NCBI RefSeq assembly: GCF_951229915.1
Contig: NZ_OX579588.1
Coordinates: 1,116,001-1,180,000 of the forward strand
Source of the DNA: Candidatus Ornithobacterium hominis
GTDB taxonomy: Bacteria > Bacteroidota > Bacteroidia > Flavobacteriales > Weeksellaceae
Length of the DNA: 64,000 nucleotides
Reading direction: 5' to 3'
Shown here: piece after piece, positions 8,094 to 16,635 of the stretch
Layout: every line of letters begins with the position of its first letter
Position numbering within the stretch: position 1 is the first letter of the stretch
Program-made: the position numbers and the translations under genes
The notes under the pieces: model-generated
Told to the model about the DNA's origin: nothing
The model's database searches: none
The model's input: the letters and a program-made list of their open reading frames with translations, nothing else

Positions 8094-9179
8094 TTAATAA
8101 AGATAGAAGTCATTTACGCCTCGACCTCCCTTAAATTCTTTCTCTAAATTCCCATTATTATTATAGATATATACATCAGATGAAGCAACAAATCCATTGA
8201 CATTTGACAAATATATTTTATTTTTCAAAACAGAAAAGCCATAGAAATTGTCCCAATCGTTTTTTTCTGTCTCAATGATGGATTCGGGTTGAGCATTTTC
8301 ATTTTCTGTATTGATTTTATAGACCTGATTACTCGTTGTGAAAAAAACTTGATCGTCATAATAATGATCTATATTCGTAGCGTAACTGTTGAAATGAAAA
8401 ATTTTAGAAATTGTGCCAGTACTTTTTTCTATTTGGTAGATTTCTCCGTTAATCTCTTCTTTGCACGCTGAGAAGTCATTACATTTACTTTCCCCATTGC
8501 TAAGTGCATAGAAGTATTTTCCTGTTCCCCAAGACATATCGCTAAAGTTTTTAGCTAAAACAATTTCATCTAATTTCTTCAATGTTGAAGCATCCAATTT
8601 TATAATTTTATTCCCGGTACTGAAATAGGACTGCTGCACGTAAATGTACTTCTCATTACTAAATATTTTCTCAATTTGCTCTGGAAACTCGATATTGGAA
8701 TGAAAGCTAAAATCACCTTTCTTATACACAGAAACATACCCACCCGATTGGCCGGCATATGTAGAGTTATTGTTAGTTACTAAGATATAATCATTGGTCA
8801 CTGTAACATAACGTGGCAAGTTTAATTCTTCTGTAATGGTAAATTTAATTTTATGGGTTCCTTTTTCTAAAATTTCTACTTTATTAGAATTATTCACGAC
8901 CAAATAAGTATAATCTTTATCTATAAAAGCGCCCTGTAAAACATCTCCTAGAAGTTTGTTTTCATTTGATTTTTTGAAAACATCCGTTTGCAGTTCTCCT
9001 TCATTTGTTAAAATATCAATAGATGCATTCGCAGAACCAAAATTTCCTTCATTTGAAATCAAAATTCCTGTCGAAACAAATTTTCCTGATGGATTTACAA
9101 AATCTTCATCTGAATTTGTACATGAAAATACGGTAAATAATGCTACCGCAAAAACGGTCATTTTACTAAAATAGTTCAT
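8094..9179 (-). CDS. Surface beta-propeller lipoprotein, BtuG/DUF5074-like
   Basis: The protein is 361 aa, with a lipoprotein signal peptide ending VFSC (Cys at about residue 20) and then SDEDF, compatible with surface export. The body consists of repeating blade-like segments (for example YTYLVVNNSNKVEIL, YILVTNNNS, YFYALSNG), as in YncE/DUF5074 seven-bladed propellers. Its start overlaps the upstream TonB receptor gene by 14 nt, so the two are translationally coupled. This pairing matches the known BtuG-BtuB arrangement in Bacteroidota, where the lipoprotein caps the vitamin B12 transporter. Cobalamin as ligand is an inference from gene pairing, and another cofactor is possible. Confidence 0.72.
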   Translation of the reverse strand: MNYFSKMTVFAVALFTVFSCTNSDEDFVNPSGKFVSTGILISNEGNFGSANASIDILTNEGELQTDVFKKSNENKLLGDVLQGAFIDKDYTYLVVNNSNKVEILEKGTHKIKFTITEELNLPRYVTVTNDYILVTNNNSTYAGQSGGYVSVYKKGDFSFHSNIEFPEQIEKIFSNEKYIYVQQSYFSTGNKIIKLDASTLKKLDEIVLAKNFSDMSWGTGKYFYALSNGESKCNDFSACKEEINGEIYQIEKSTGTISKIFHFNSYATNIDHYYDDQVFFTTSNQVYKINTENENAQPESIIETEKNDWDNFYGFSVLKNKIYLSNVNGFVASSDVYIYNNNGNLEKEFKGGRGVNDFYLY

Positions 9180-10989
9180 AATTTATTTTTATATTAAAAT
9201 TTCTTTGTGGTTGGTATCTATTCAATATTGTTTGATAAATTTTATTATATATATTATTAATTCTAAAGGCAACGTGAAGTTTATTGTTTAAAAAAGCATA
9301 CTTTAGCATCACATCACTCAGTAAATATTCCTTTACGCGAGCATTTTCTTCTTTCCCAAGCGAAAAATAAACATCATCGGTATAGCGATTGTTCCATCCA
9401 AAACTAAATTTTTGATACTGAAAAACAAAATTCAAACCAGCTTGAATGGGCGGAACGTACATTAAAGATAATTTTGTTTTCACTTCTTTGGCATCGGTAT
9501 AGCTGAAAAACATTTTGGTTTTTGTCTTTATTTTAAAAAGATTGAATTCAGCCTCAGCATTTGCTTCTAGTCCTTTGATTCTCACTCGATCAACATTAAA
9601 TGCCTTCCAATATCCTCTATCTGCTGGCATCCAGCGAATCATATCTCTGATGTTTTGATGGAATAAATTGAATCCTAGCTTTAGATACCTAAAATCAATA
9701 CCTGAACTCAACTCATATGATTTAGAATATTCGGGTTTTAAGTCTGAATTTCCCCCTGGCTCGAAGTATAAATCATTAAAACTAGGTGCTCGAAATGAAC
9801 TTGCGGCTTTTAACTTTAATTCAAAATTTTTTAAGGCTTGAAAATTAATCGCCGAAGAGTACAAAAACGGTGACTCAAAATGTGTAACCCATTCTTTTCT
9901 AGCTCCTAATTCTAGTTGCAATTTTTTATAAGGCTTAAAAAATCCGTTGAAAGAAGTTTGAAATTCACGCCGAAAAGATTGCTTCATTGACGCATTTTCA
10001 TCTGGCAAACTTTCCCGGTAAATCCATCCATTTTTCCATTTTAAATCTATTTTTTTTAAAGGCTTTAAATTTATTTGAAGATTTGTTATCAGTGATCCTA
10101 CACCATTCCCGCTGTTTTCTGTTTTCTTTATATTAGGGTAATAGGTATAATTTTCTTTTAAAAAACCAATTTCGGGGGTGATTTTTAACTTTTTCTGCTG
10201 AAATTCATAGCGCAGCAAATGTCTTTGATTATAATTAAAATATCGACTTTTATTTTCTGTTGAAATAATGAGCGAAAAATTTCTTTTATCATTATAAAAC
10301 TCATTGAAAAACAAAAGTTTATGTTGATTATTAAAAAGGAAACCAAAATTTACACCCATATCATTTTTCCAAAAATCGGCATTTAAATTCTCATAATTTT
10401 TAGATGAAATTTTATAATCATTTTTTGATTGTTCTCTTGAGTATTTGACTTCAAAATAGCTGTTTTCATTCGCCATCAAGTGGCTGTAATCCAGCAATAA
10501 ATGCTGATAGCTCCCATAGCCCAAACTTAATTTTTGAGTATTTTTTTTGCCAAACTTCGGTCGATTGCTTAAAGACACGGTTCCGCCGATGGCTCCGCTC
10601 CCATTCATGATTCCTCCAGAACCGTACTCCACCTGTAAATCATCTGTCGTAGCCCAACTTACTGCATTGAAATCTGTCTGCCCCAGTAATTGAGAATTAA
10701 TATTGAGCCCGTTCCAAAGAACAGCGGTTTGTTGTGCTGTCGTCCCTCTGAAACTGACTGAGCTTACCATGCCAGCACCGCTTTCTTTGAAAAATATTGG
10801 GGTTTGCTCTCTTAATATCTCAGTTAAACTTATCCCAATACTTTGACTTTTCACTGAATCTTTGATTTTTTGGATTTTATGAAAATGTTCTCGTAAATTT
10901 TTGTGATTCGCTTTCACTTCTATCGAATCCAAATCAATGCTTTGCGCTGATAATGAAATTGTTATGAGCAAAAAAAATATCCTTATCAT
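9166..10989 (-). CDS. TonB-dependent outer-membrane receptor, BtuB-like
   Basis: This 607-aa protein has a signal peptide (MIRIFFLLITISLSAQS). The plug domain spans about 35-150, including SFRGTTAQQTAVLWNGLNIN and GSGAIGGTVSL. A 22-stranded-type barrel follows, ending in an aromatic-terminated strand (NYELF). The short receptor with the LWNGLNINS plug matches Flavobacteriia cobalamin receptors. No TonB box or CarboxypepD-like extension was confirmed. A -7 box TATATTTG at 11101-11108 gives a leader of about 105 nt, too short for a cobalamin riboswitch. Three interspersed palindromes lie inside the gene (cores at 9833, 9930 and 10059) and encode peptides such as LKPLKK and FKPYKK. Confidence 0.82.
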   Translation of the reverse strand: MIRIFFLLITISLSAQSIDLDSIEVKANHKNLREHFHKIQKIKDSVKSQSIGISLTEILREQTPIFFKESGAGMVSSVSFRGTTAQQTAVLWNGLNINSQLLGQTDFNAVSWATTDDLQVEYGSGGIMNGSGAIGGTVSLSNRPKFGKKNTQKLSLGYGSYQHLLLDYSHLMANENSYFEVKYSREQSKNDYKISSKNYENLNADFWKNDMGVNFGFLFNNQHKLLFFNEFYNDKRNFSLIISTENKSRYFNYNQRHLLRYEFQQKKLKITPEIGFLKENYTYYPNIKKTENSGNGVGSLITNLQINLKPLKKIDLKWKNGWIYRESLPDENASMKQSFRREFQTSFNGFFKPYKKLQLELGARKEWVTHFESPFLYSSAINFQALKNFELKLKAASSFRAPSFNDLYFEPGGNSDLKPEYSKSYELSSGIDFRYLKLGFNLFHQNIRDMIRWMPADRGYWKAFNVDRVRIKGLEANAEAEFNLFKIKTKTKMFFSYTDAKEVKTKLSLMYVPPIQAGLNFVFQYQKFSFGWNNRYTDDVYFSLGKEENARVKEYLLSDVMLKYAFLNNKLHVAFRINNIYNKIYQTILNRYQPQRNFNIKINYELF

Positions 10990-11100
10990 TTCTTAAAAAA
11001 AGAGAAATTAAATTCCTCCAGCTCTTTTTTTTCAAAATTTAAAACTAATCTAGCTACCCCACGCACCGAATGAAAAAAATTAATTACCACAAAATTTTGT

Positions 11101-11108
11101 CAAATATA
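11101..11108 (-). promoter_or_regulatory. Promoter -7 box of BtuB-like operon
   Basis: The minus strand reads TATATTTG, with a TTTG at 11131-11134 further upstream (22-bp spacer). It diverges from the tmRNA promoter. Confidence 0.45.
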
Positions 11109-11162
11109 GCAATAATTGTTAGAGATAAAACAAACATTTTCCCCGTTTTGGAATAAAATTTG

Positions 11163-11170
11163 TATCTTTG
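11163..11170 (+). promoter_or_regulatory. tmRNA promoter -7 box
   Basis: TATCTTTG fits TAnnTTTG and lies 38 bp upstream of the mature tmRNA 5' end, leaving a short leader for RNase P to remove. Confidence 0.6.
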
Positions 11171-11208
11171 CATTCTAGTTTTTTTAGAAGCTCTTAAATT
11201 TATTATAT

Positions 11209-11609
11209 GGGGCCGACCGGTTTTGACAGCAAGCCGAGGTGATAAGTAAGCATGTCGTGAAACGTTGTGTACTCACGTAAATCAGGCACTTCAACTTTTT
11301 AACTGGCAACAACAATTACGCTTTAGCGGCCTAATTGACTGAATTATAGTAAGTCTTGGCAGATTCTCAACAAGGTTGAGACGCTAAATGTCACACAGCT
11401 GCCCATTTCTCATGGCGGCTGATTCTGTGGCACAGAGAAATGAGAATAGTTGGTAAGATGTTTCTGCTTGCCAATGAAGTTTAATGAAACTAAGGTGTGC
11501 TTATGGGTTTCTTTACCCTCAACACACACGAAAAAGCAAGAAAAGAATAAACATGTAGAAAGCTTATGATTTCCTTGTTTGGACGCGGGTTCGACTCCCG
11601 CCGGCTCCA
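11209..11609 (+). ncRNA. ssrA: Transfer-messenger RNA (tmRNA, ssrA)
   Basis: The 5' end GGGGCCG pairs with CGGCTCC at the 3' end to form the tRNA-like acceptor, followed by discriminator A at 11609. The T-arm GGGTTCGACTCCC is at about 11587-11599. The tag frame reads GGC AAC AAC AAT TAC GCT TTA GCG GCC TAA at 11305-11334, giving GNNNYALAA after the tRNA-borne alanine. It rescues stalled ribosomes with SmpB and marks products for proteolysis. CCA is not encoded. About 401 nt is normal for Bacteroidota. The usual tag in the phylum is GENNYALAA, so the second residue differs here. Confidence 0.96.
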
Positions 11610-11734
11610 CAAATAACTTTATAAATCAATTAATTAAACAGACCAAGGACTAAAACAGGGACTTGCCAATTTTTATTGATTTACAGATTATTAAACTTGT
11701 TCATTTCTTGAGCTTTAGTTTGGGCCGCAATGTC

Positions 11735-11945
11735 AATATATAGTTTCATTGGTTATCAAATAAATACAATAGCAACCTCGAGAGAAGTTATAAATTAATT
11801 TTAAAAGAATTACGCACGATTTCAGAGAAAGAAAATTTTCATTTTAAACCAATTACCCCAAAACTATATGATATTGAATTGATTAGTTTAGTTATTTTGC
11901 CTGAATTTAAATCTATTGACTCAGATATGACTAGAGAAAATAGTA
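11735..11945 (+). pseudogene. IS982-family transposase remnant
   Basis: The plus strand encodes SNLERSYKLILKELRTISE followed by ENFHFKP, PKLYDIELISLVILPEFKSID, closely matching the N-terminus of the intact IS982 transposase at 34011-34895. A 4-bp deletion removes the start ATG, and homology stops after about 55 codons, exactly where the decayed leader module of a surface-protein gene begins. The element therefore inserted into, or recombined with, that gene and then decayed. Confidence 0.78.
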
Positions 11946-12375
11946 ATTTCTTCGTCCTTATTTAATTTTTTTGTTAATATTTTTATTTTTTTATTATGTT
12001 ATAATTTGGAGTTTTTGCTTTTTTTATTACATTTGTTCTTCGTTTAGAAAGAGCTGAAACTTTTAGAAGTTCTTTTTTTGAAGAAATTATTTACATTCAC
12101 ACTAGTAAAAACAAAAAAACCGCGCAGGATTTCCTTGTACGGCTTCAGAGTTCGCTCCCTACGGGAGCGAATTTTTTATATCAATTAGTTTGTTTACATT
12201 TTATTTTGAAACTCGCAAACTCAATTTGTTAAATTTTTTATGTATTTTGTTAAATAAGATTGACAAAATATATCCTTTGCTAACTCTCTGCGAGGTTATT
12301 TTATACTTTTGTTTTATGCAAATTTATTTTTGAGAAGGGCAGAAATGATGAAGATTTTTTTAAGCCTTAAAAAAA
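11932..12375 (-). repeat. Decayed third copy of surface-protein leader module
   Basis: This region aligns with the leader modules at 37522-37968 and 60529-60985. It contains the AAAGAGC hairpin remnant, a GAAGAAATTA block, the ACCGCGCAGG/GTACGG hairpin, TTACATTTTATTTTGAAACTC and a terminal interspersed palindrome. The signal-peptide start survives only as (T)KKLLFS with ATG changed to ACG, then runs into the IS982 remnant. The dinucleotide tract is absent and the -7 box is mutated, so the copy is probably silent. Confidence 0.75.
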
Positions 12376-12419
12376 ATTAATTATAAATTTGTAATATTTT
12401 TTAAAATTTTTAATCTCAG

Positions 12420-13211
12420 ATGGATAATAAGTTTTTGGTCAAATTAAGTAATCTCATTGGTAGCATTTCTATAATTTTGCTTGTTTATTGGGTTTTTACC
12501 TTTATATTAATAGAAATTTTTGGGCTAAAGGTTTTTAGAGAAAATCTGACTAGCACGTTCTATTTGAGCATTTTAGGGATTTTGGCATTGATGCTCGGTG
12601 CGTTAATCATCAATATCATGTTTAATATGACTCGCATTGCACAGAAGCATAATGCTGATGTTGAACGAAATTTTGTTAATAAAAAAATTATTTGGACTTT
12701 ACTAGCTATTTTCCCGCTCATTGCTATTTTGCTTTTCAGCGGGGATTATTTTACTTCAGTAAGGAAAAAAAATATGTTGATACAATCAGCTGATTCTGTG
12801 GTGAAGCTGAATGAAAATATAAGTGATCAACTTCTTAATTATCAATTTGATGAAAATTATATTCAAAAAACTAAAAAAAATTTGGAGTTACTTTCTGCTA
12901 CAGATAAGAACTTCCCCAGTATTGCCGTTATCGTAAAAGATAGTATTGATGATTCGCCTGTTTTTTTGGGGTTTAAAAAAGATTATTATTACTTGCCTAA
13001 AGACAGTGTTTTGCGAAAGGTAGATTACATTAGAAAAACGACAGAAGATGAGCGAAAATATCTCCATAGCGTGTTTGATGGCAACAACTTTGGAATCAGA
13101 TATAGCTCTTACAATGGTAACTATGAATTATTTTACCCGTACCTGAAAGGGAATAAAAAAATCATATTCTACTTATCTGATTATCAGAATTATGGAAAGG
13201 TTGGGAGTTGA
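12420..13211 (+). CDS. Hypothetical membrane protein, 263 aa
   Basis: Three hydrophobic segments are evident (about residues 10-35, 48-70 and 90-107), followed by a soluble C-terminal half of about 155 residues rich in charged and aromatic residues. This suggests an inner-membrane anchor with a periplasmic or cytoplasmic domain. I recognise no catalytic motif or named family. The ATG follows TCTCAG with no clear Shine-Dalgarno sequence, which is usual in this group. The gene sits between the decayed leader module and ogt, in the same orientation as ogt and 48 bp upstream of it. Confidence 0.6.
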   Translation: MDNKFLVKLSNLIGSISIILLVYWVFTFILIEIFGLKVFRENLTSTFYLSILGILALMLGALIINIMFNMTRIAQKHNADVERNFVNKKIIWTLLAIFPLIAILLFSGDYFTSVRKKNMLIQSADSVVKLNENISDQLLNYQFDENYIQKTKKNLELLSATDKNFPSIAVIVKDSIDDSPVFLGFKKDYYYLPKDSVLRKVDYIRKTTEDERKYLHSVFDGNNFGIRYSSYNGNYELFYPYLKGNKKIIFYLSDYQNYGKVGS

Positions 13212-13259
13212 AAAATCTAACTTTTTATAAAAAAATAAATTTATACGATTCTAATTTCT

Positions 13260-13781
13260 ATGCAAGTTTTTACCCACTTTATCCATTCTCCCATGGGCGA
13301 AATTTTTGCTGCGGCGACTTCACATAGCGTTATTTATCTTCAGTTTTATGACGAAGAAAAAATCACAAAAGCTTTTCCATATTATTTGAGTCAAAAAAAT
13401 GCAGAATATATTCAGCAAAAAAATGAAATATTAAGGCTTTTAGAAATTCAACTTCAAGCATATTTTGATAAAAAACTTCAGAAATTTGATATTCCTACGC
13501 AAACTTTTGGCAAGGCTTTTCAGGTTAAAATTTGGGAAGATTTGCATGAAATCAATTATGGTGAAAGGTGTTCTTACAAAAATTTAACAAGCAAAAATCA
13601 TCCTCCTGAGAAGGTGCGTGCCGTTGCTAGTGCCGTTGCCAAAAACCCAATCTTGATTCTCTACCCTTGCCACCGCGTGGTGGGAAACGACGGTAGCTTG
13701 GCTGGCTACGCTGGTAAAATCTGGCGAAAAGAAAAATTATTGCAATTAGAATCTACTGCTGCTCCGTTGTCTCTATTCTAA
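13260..13781 (+). CDS. ogt: Methylated-DNA--protein-cysteine methyltransferase
   Basis: This 173-aa protein carries the suicide-acceptor motif PCHRV at 136-140 (Cys137). It has the preceding RAVASAVAKNP helix (120-130) and the GYAGKIWRKEKLL tail expected for Ogt/MGMT. It transfers O6-alkyl groups from guanine to its own cysteine to repair alkylated DNA. It lacks an Ada N-terminal domain, so it is the constitutive Ogt-type enzyme. A variant interspersed palindrome follows its stop codon. Confidence 0.93.
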   Translation: MQVFTHFIHSPMGEIFAAATSHSVIYLQFYDEEKITKAFPYYLSQKNAEYIQQKNEILRLLEIQLQAYFDKKLQKFDIPTQTFGKAFQVKIWEDLHEINYGERCSYKNLTSKNHPPEKVRAVASAVAKNPILILYPCHRVVGNDGSLAGYAGKIWRKEKLLQLESTAAPLSLF

Positions 13782-13804
13782 TTTTTTTTAGGCTTAAAAA
13801 AATT
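13780..13804. repeat. Interspersed palindrome variant after ogt
   Basis: Core TAGGCTT at 13789-13795 has AT-rich arms, directly after the ogt stop codon. Confidence 0.55.
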
Positions 13805-13846
13805 CAGTAAAACAGTATTTATCATACTTTCTTTCTATAAAACTTG

Positions 13847-13854
13847 TATTTTTG
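13847..13854 (+). promoter_or_regulatory. Promoter -7 box of GT35 gene
   Basis: TATTTTTG matches TAnnTTTG, 27 bp upstream of the start codon at 13882. Confidence 0.5.
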
Positions 13855-13881
13855 TAAAAATTAAATTTAAACGAGTAAATA

Positions 13882-15543
13882 ATGAGTAATAAGTTACCTC
13901 AAGCGTTCAGGCATCCTTACGCTTTCAATCCTAATTTTGAGACGTCTGTAGCGTATTTTTGTATGGAGTATGCGATAGACCAAAGTCTAAAAATTTACAG
14001 TGGTGGGCTTGGTTTCTTGGCGGGTTCTCACATGAGAAGTGCTTTCGACCAAAAGCAAAATTTGATTGGGATTGGGATTTTGTGGAAGTATGGCTACTAT
14101 GACCAGTTCAAAAAAGAAGACCGAAAAATGGGCGTTCTATTCCAAGAGAAACTTTATCATTTTCTAGAAGATACGAACATCAAATTTACCATCAAAATCG
14201 CTGGAAATGATGTTTGGGTAAAAGCTTATTATTTAAATCCTAAGACTTTTGGTACGGCTCCACTTTTCCTATTGAGTACCGATGTCCCAGAGAATGACTA
14301 CTTGGCTCGTTCTACAACCTTCAAACTCTATGATAGCGACCCAAAAGCTAAAATTGCTCAATGCATGGTTCTTGGCCTAGGTGGTGCTAAATTGCTAGAA
14401 GAACTGAATTACGACCCTGAGGTTTACCATTTCAACGAGGCTCATGCTCTATCTGCCGTGTTTAACTGGTTACCCAAAATGGGAAAAGAAAAATTAAAAG
14501 AGAAACTGGTGTTCACTACTCATACGCCTGAGGAGGCTGGGAATGAGAAACATGACTTAAACATTTTGCGTGAGTTAGGTTTTTTTAATGGCTTACCCAC
14601 CGAACGCGTGAGGGAATTTACAAATACTGATGGCTTTGAGTTTAATCACTCGCTGGTGGCTTTGAAATTGGCAAGGAAAGCTAATGGCGTATCAAAATTA
14701 CACGGTGAAGTGGCTCAGGAAATGTGGGCTCACTATGAAGGGATTTGCCCGATTACGCACATTACCAATGCTCAAAATAAAAAATATTGGGCTGATGAAC
14801 GCATTGAAAAAGCACGCCAAGACAATGACTTGAATGCACTGAAGGCTCGTAAGAGAGAAATGAAGCAATATCTGTTTGATGAAGTAGCAAATCAGACAGG
14901 TAAATTATTCAATCCTGATGTTTTCACAATGGTATGGGCACGCCGATTTGCGGAATACAAAAGAGCTGACCTAATAACTCGCGATGCTGAACGATTTGAA
15001 GAATTGATGAAAAATTCTAAATACCCTGTTCAGATTATTTTTGCAGGGAAGCCTTACCCGATGGACTATAACGCCATTCGCACATATGATTTTTTGGTGG
15101 AATTGAGCCACAAGTACAAAAATATGTCGGTATTAGCAGGCTACGAGCTACATCTTTCTAATAAATTAAAAGACGGTTCTGATGTTTGGCTGAATAATCC
15201 GCGTGTGACGAGAGAGGCTTCTGGAACTAGCGGAATGACTGCTGCGATGAATGGCTCCATCAATTTCTCTACCAATGATGGGTGGATTCGTGAATTTGAA
15301 GAAATAAGCCCAGAAAGTGTTTACACTTTACCCATCATCGATCACACATTACCGCACTATGACCAAGATAAAATGGATTTAGCCAATCTATACAAAATTT
15401 TGGAGAATGAAATTTTACCGCTTTACTATGGCGATAATGATGCGTGGTTTAGAAAAGTTCATAAATCAATGAGTGATGTAGTACCTTTCTTTGACTCAGA
15501 CCGAATGGCAAGTGATTACTATACAGAACTTTACAATATTTAA
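13882..15543 (+). CDS. GT35 alpha-glucan phosphorylase homologue lacking the PLP lysine
   Basis: This 553-aa protein belongs to the short alpha-glucan phosphorylase group. It has SGGLGFLAGSH near residue 40, VYHFNEAHA near 180, TTHTPEEAGNEKHD near 215 and the signature EASGTSGM. In canonical GT35 enzymes the residue after GTSGM or GTGNM is the lysine that forms the Schiff base with pyridoxal phosphate. Here codon 453 is ACT (Thr): EASGTSGMTAAMNG. Since GT35 chemistry depends on the PLP phosphate, this protein may be a non-phosphorolytic homologue or bind PLP differently. It has its own promoter and a strong terminator, so it is monocistronic. The fold call is firm; the activity is uncertain. 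Confidence 0.85.
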   Translation: MSNKLPQAFRHPYAFNPNFETSVAYFCMEYAIDQSLKIYSGGLGFLAGSHMRSAFDQKQNLIGIGILWKYGYYDQFKKEDRKMGVLFQEKLYHFLEDTNIKFTIKIAGNDVWVKAYYLNPKTFGTAPLFLLSTDVPENDYLARSTTFKLYDSDPKAKIAQCMVLGLGGAKLLEELNYDPEVYHFNEAHALSAVFNWLPKMGKEKLKEKLVFTTHTPEEAGNEKHDLNILRELGFFNGLPTERVREFTNTDGFEFNHSLVALKLARKANGVSKLHGEVAQEMWAHYEGICPITHITNAQNKKYWADERIEKARQDNDLNALKARKREMKQYLFDEVANQTGKLFNPDVFTMVWARRFAEYKRADLITRDAERFEELMKNSKYPVQIIFAGKPYPMDYNAIRTYDFLVELSHKYKNMSVLAGYELHLSNKLKDGSDVWLNNPRVTREASGTSGMTAAMNGSINFSTNDGWIREFEEISPESVYTLPIIDHTLPHYDQDKMDLANLYKILENEILPLYYGDNDAWFRKVHKSMSDVVPFFDSDRMASDYYTELYNI

Positions 15544-15568
15544 AATTTTTCTAAGCCTTTAGAAATTT
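15544..15568. repeat. Interspersed palindrome after GT35 gene
   Basis: Core AAGCCTT at 15553-15559 lies immediately after the stop codon and just before the terminator hairpin. Confidence 0.65.
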
Positions 15569-15573
15569 TATAG

Positions 15574-15609
15574 AAAAAACCTTTTCAATAATTTTGAAGA
15601 GGTTTTTTT
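15574..15609 (+). terminator. Terminator of GT35 gene
   Basis: An AAAAACCT-TTTCAA / TTGAA-AGGTTTTT hairpin is followed by a T run, 30 bp after the stop codon. The remaining gap to 15897 holds only another palindrome copy. Confidence 0.75.
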
Positions 15610-15796
15610 AGGTTTTATTGTAAACTCTTGCTCTTAACGATAAAGATAAACCCTTTGGCGAAAACCTAAATTTATCAAGACAATTTTTATACATTTGTTA
15701 AATCTAGCATTTTAAATTACATATTTTTGATCCATATAGCGATTTATAGATTTGCCTACCCGAATATACCTGAAAAATAAATTTTAAAATCTATTG

Positions 15797-15821
15797 AAAT
15801 TTTTTAAGCCTTTAAAAATTT
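15797..15821. repeat. Interspersed palindrome
   Basis: Core AAGCCTT at 15806-15812 has good AT arms on both sides. It lies in the intergenic gap downstream of the DUF3817 gene. Confidence 0.7.
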
Positions 15822-15897
15822 TTAATTCAACCACTTGTACTTTATCTTCTAATATCAAATTAAAAGTTATGAAGTTATGAATTGTCTTCTACACAGC

Positions 15898-16215
15898 TCA
15901 TATTAATTTTTTTTCTACCCAAAAGGTAGCAAAAGGGAAAAAAGCAGATAAAATAGCAAACACATAATCCTCATCATCCCACTGGTATAATTTTTTTACA
16001 AAGGGAAGTTGAACTAAATACCACATAAAGGCAGCTCCATGCAGAATCCCCACAGGAATCATCTGCCACCAAATACCAAATTGATATTTAACGGGCATTG
16101 CTACCAGAAAAAGTAAAATACACGTAACGCCTTCAACTATGCAAGCATTTTTAAAGCGTTTTTTTCTTTTCTCTGGCGGAACTTTTTCAAAATAGGATTG
16201 AATTTCTTTTAGCAT
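15898..16215 (-). CDS. DUF3817 small membrane protein
   Basis: This 105-aa protein has three hydrophobic segments (about 27-43, 50-70 and 85-98) and the DUF3817 pattern EGVTCILLFLVAMPVKY followed by PVGILHGAAFMWYL. The family is an uncharacterised integral membrane group. Its ATG directly abuts the stop codon of the upstream META-domain gene (TAGATG), so the two genes are cotranscribed and probably translationally coupled. Confidence 0.75.
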   Translation of the reverse strand: MLKEIQSYFEKVPPEKRKKRFKNACIVEGVTCILLFLVAMPVKYQFGIWWQMIPVGILHGAAFMWYLVQLPFVKKLYQWDDEDYVFAILSAFFPFATFWVEKKLI

Positions 16216-16629
16216 CTATTTTTTATAATGCAAAAGCAACAAATTGTCTTGGTATAGATATAAATTTTCGCCAGAACGTTCAAAGCGATTGACCTTATCC
16301 AGTAGCTCTATGTAATCTTGTTCCACGTCAAGCTCAGGACAAGCCATTCTAGTCAGCCCCAGTTGTGTAATCTTCAAATTATTTTGATGACTATTGAAAA
16401 CACCAAAAAAATTATTACACCCAGCAAACCCACTGACTTTATTTTCATTATCTTCTTGACTAAATGTAAGGTGTAATTTTTGCTTTTCAAATCCCAATTC
16501 AGCGTGATTATCATTTTGCAAAAACCAAGTTCCATATAAAGCATCTACATTTACTTTTTTCTTCATTGGCATGGGGCTACAAGAAAGCATAAAAACAGAA
16601 AGACTGATGTATAGCAATGATTTTTTCAT
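16216..16629 (-). CDS. META/HslJ-domain lipoprotein
   Basis: This 137-aa protein has a lipobox MLSC (Cys17) after a short signal peptide. The remainder matches the META domain: YGTWFL, GFAGCNNFFGVF and TRMACPELDVEQ. Such proteins (E. coli HslJ) sit in the envelope and are linked to heat or novobiocin stress; no enzymatic role is known. It starts 6 nt after the pheT stop on the same strand and abuts the DUF3817 gene, forming a pheT-META-DUF3817 run. Confidence 0.82.
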   Translation of the reverse strand: MKKSLLYISLSVFMLSCSPMPMKKKVNVDALYGTWFLQNDNHAELGFEKQKLHLTFSQEDNENKVSGFAGCNNFFGVFNSHQNNLKITQLGLTRMACPELDVEQDYIELLDKVNRFERSGENLYLYQDNLLLLHYKK

Positions 16630-16635
16630 AATTAA

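Noticed and set aside
10990..11160. Cobalamin riboswitch upstream of the BtuB-like receptor
   Set aside because: The leader is about 105 nt and lacks the conserved B12-box core, so there is no space for the roughly 200-nt element.
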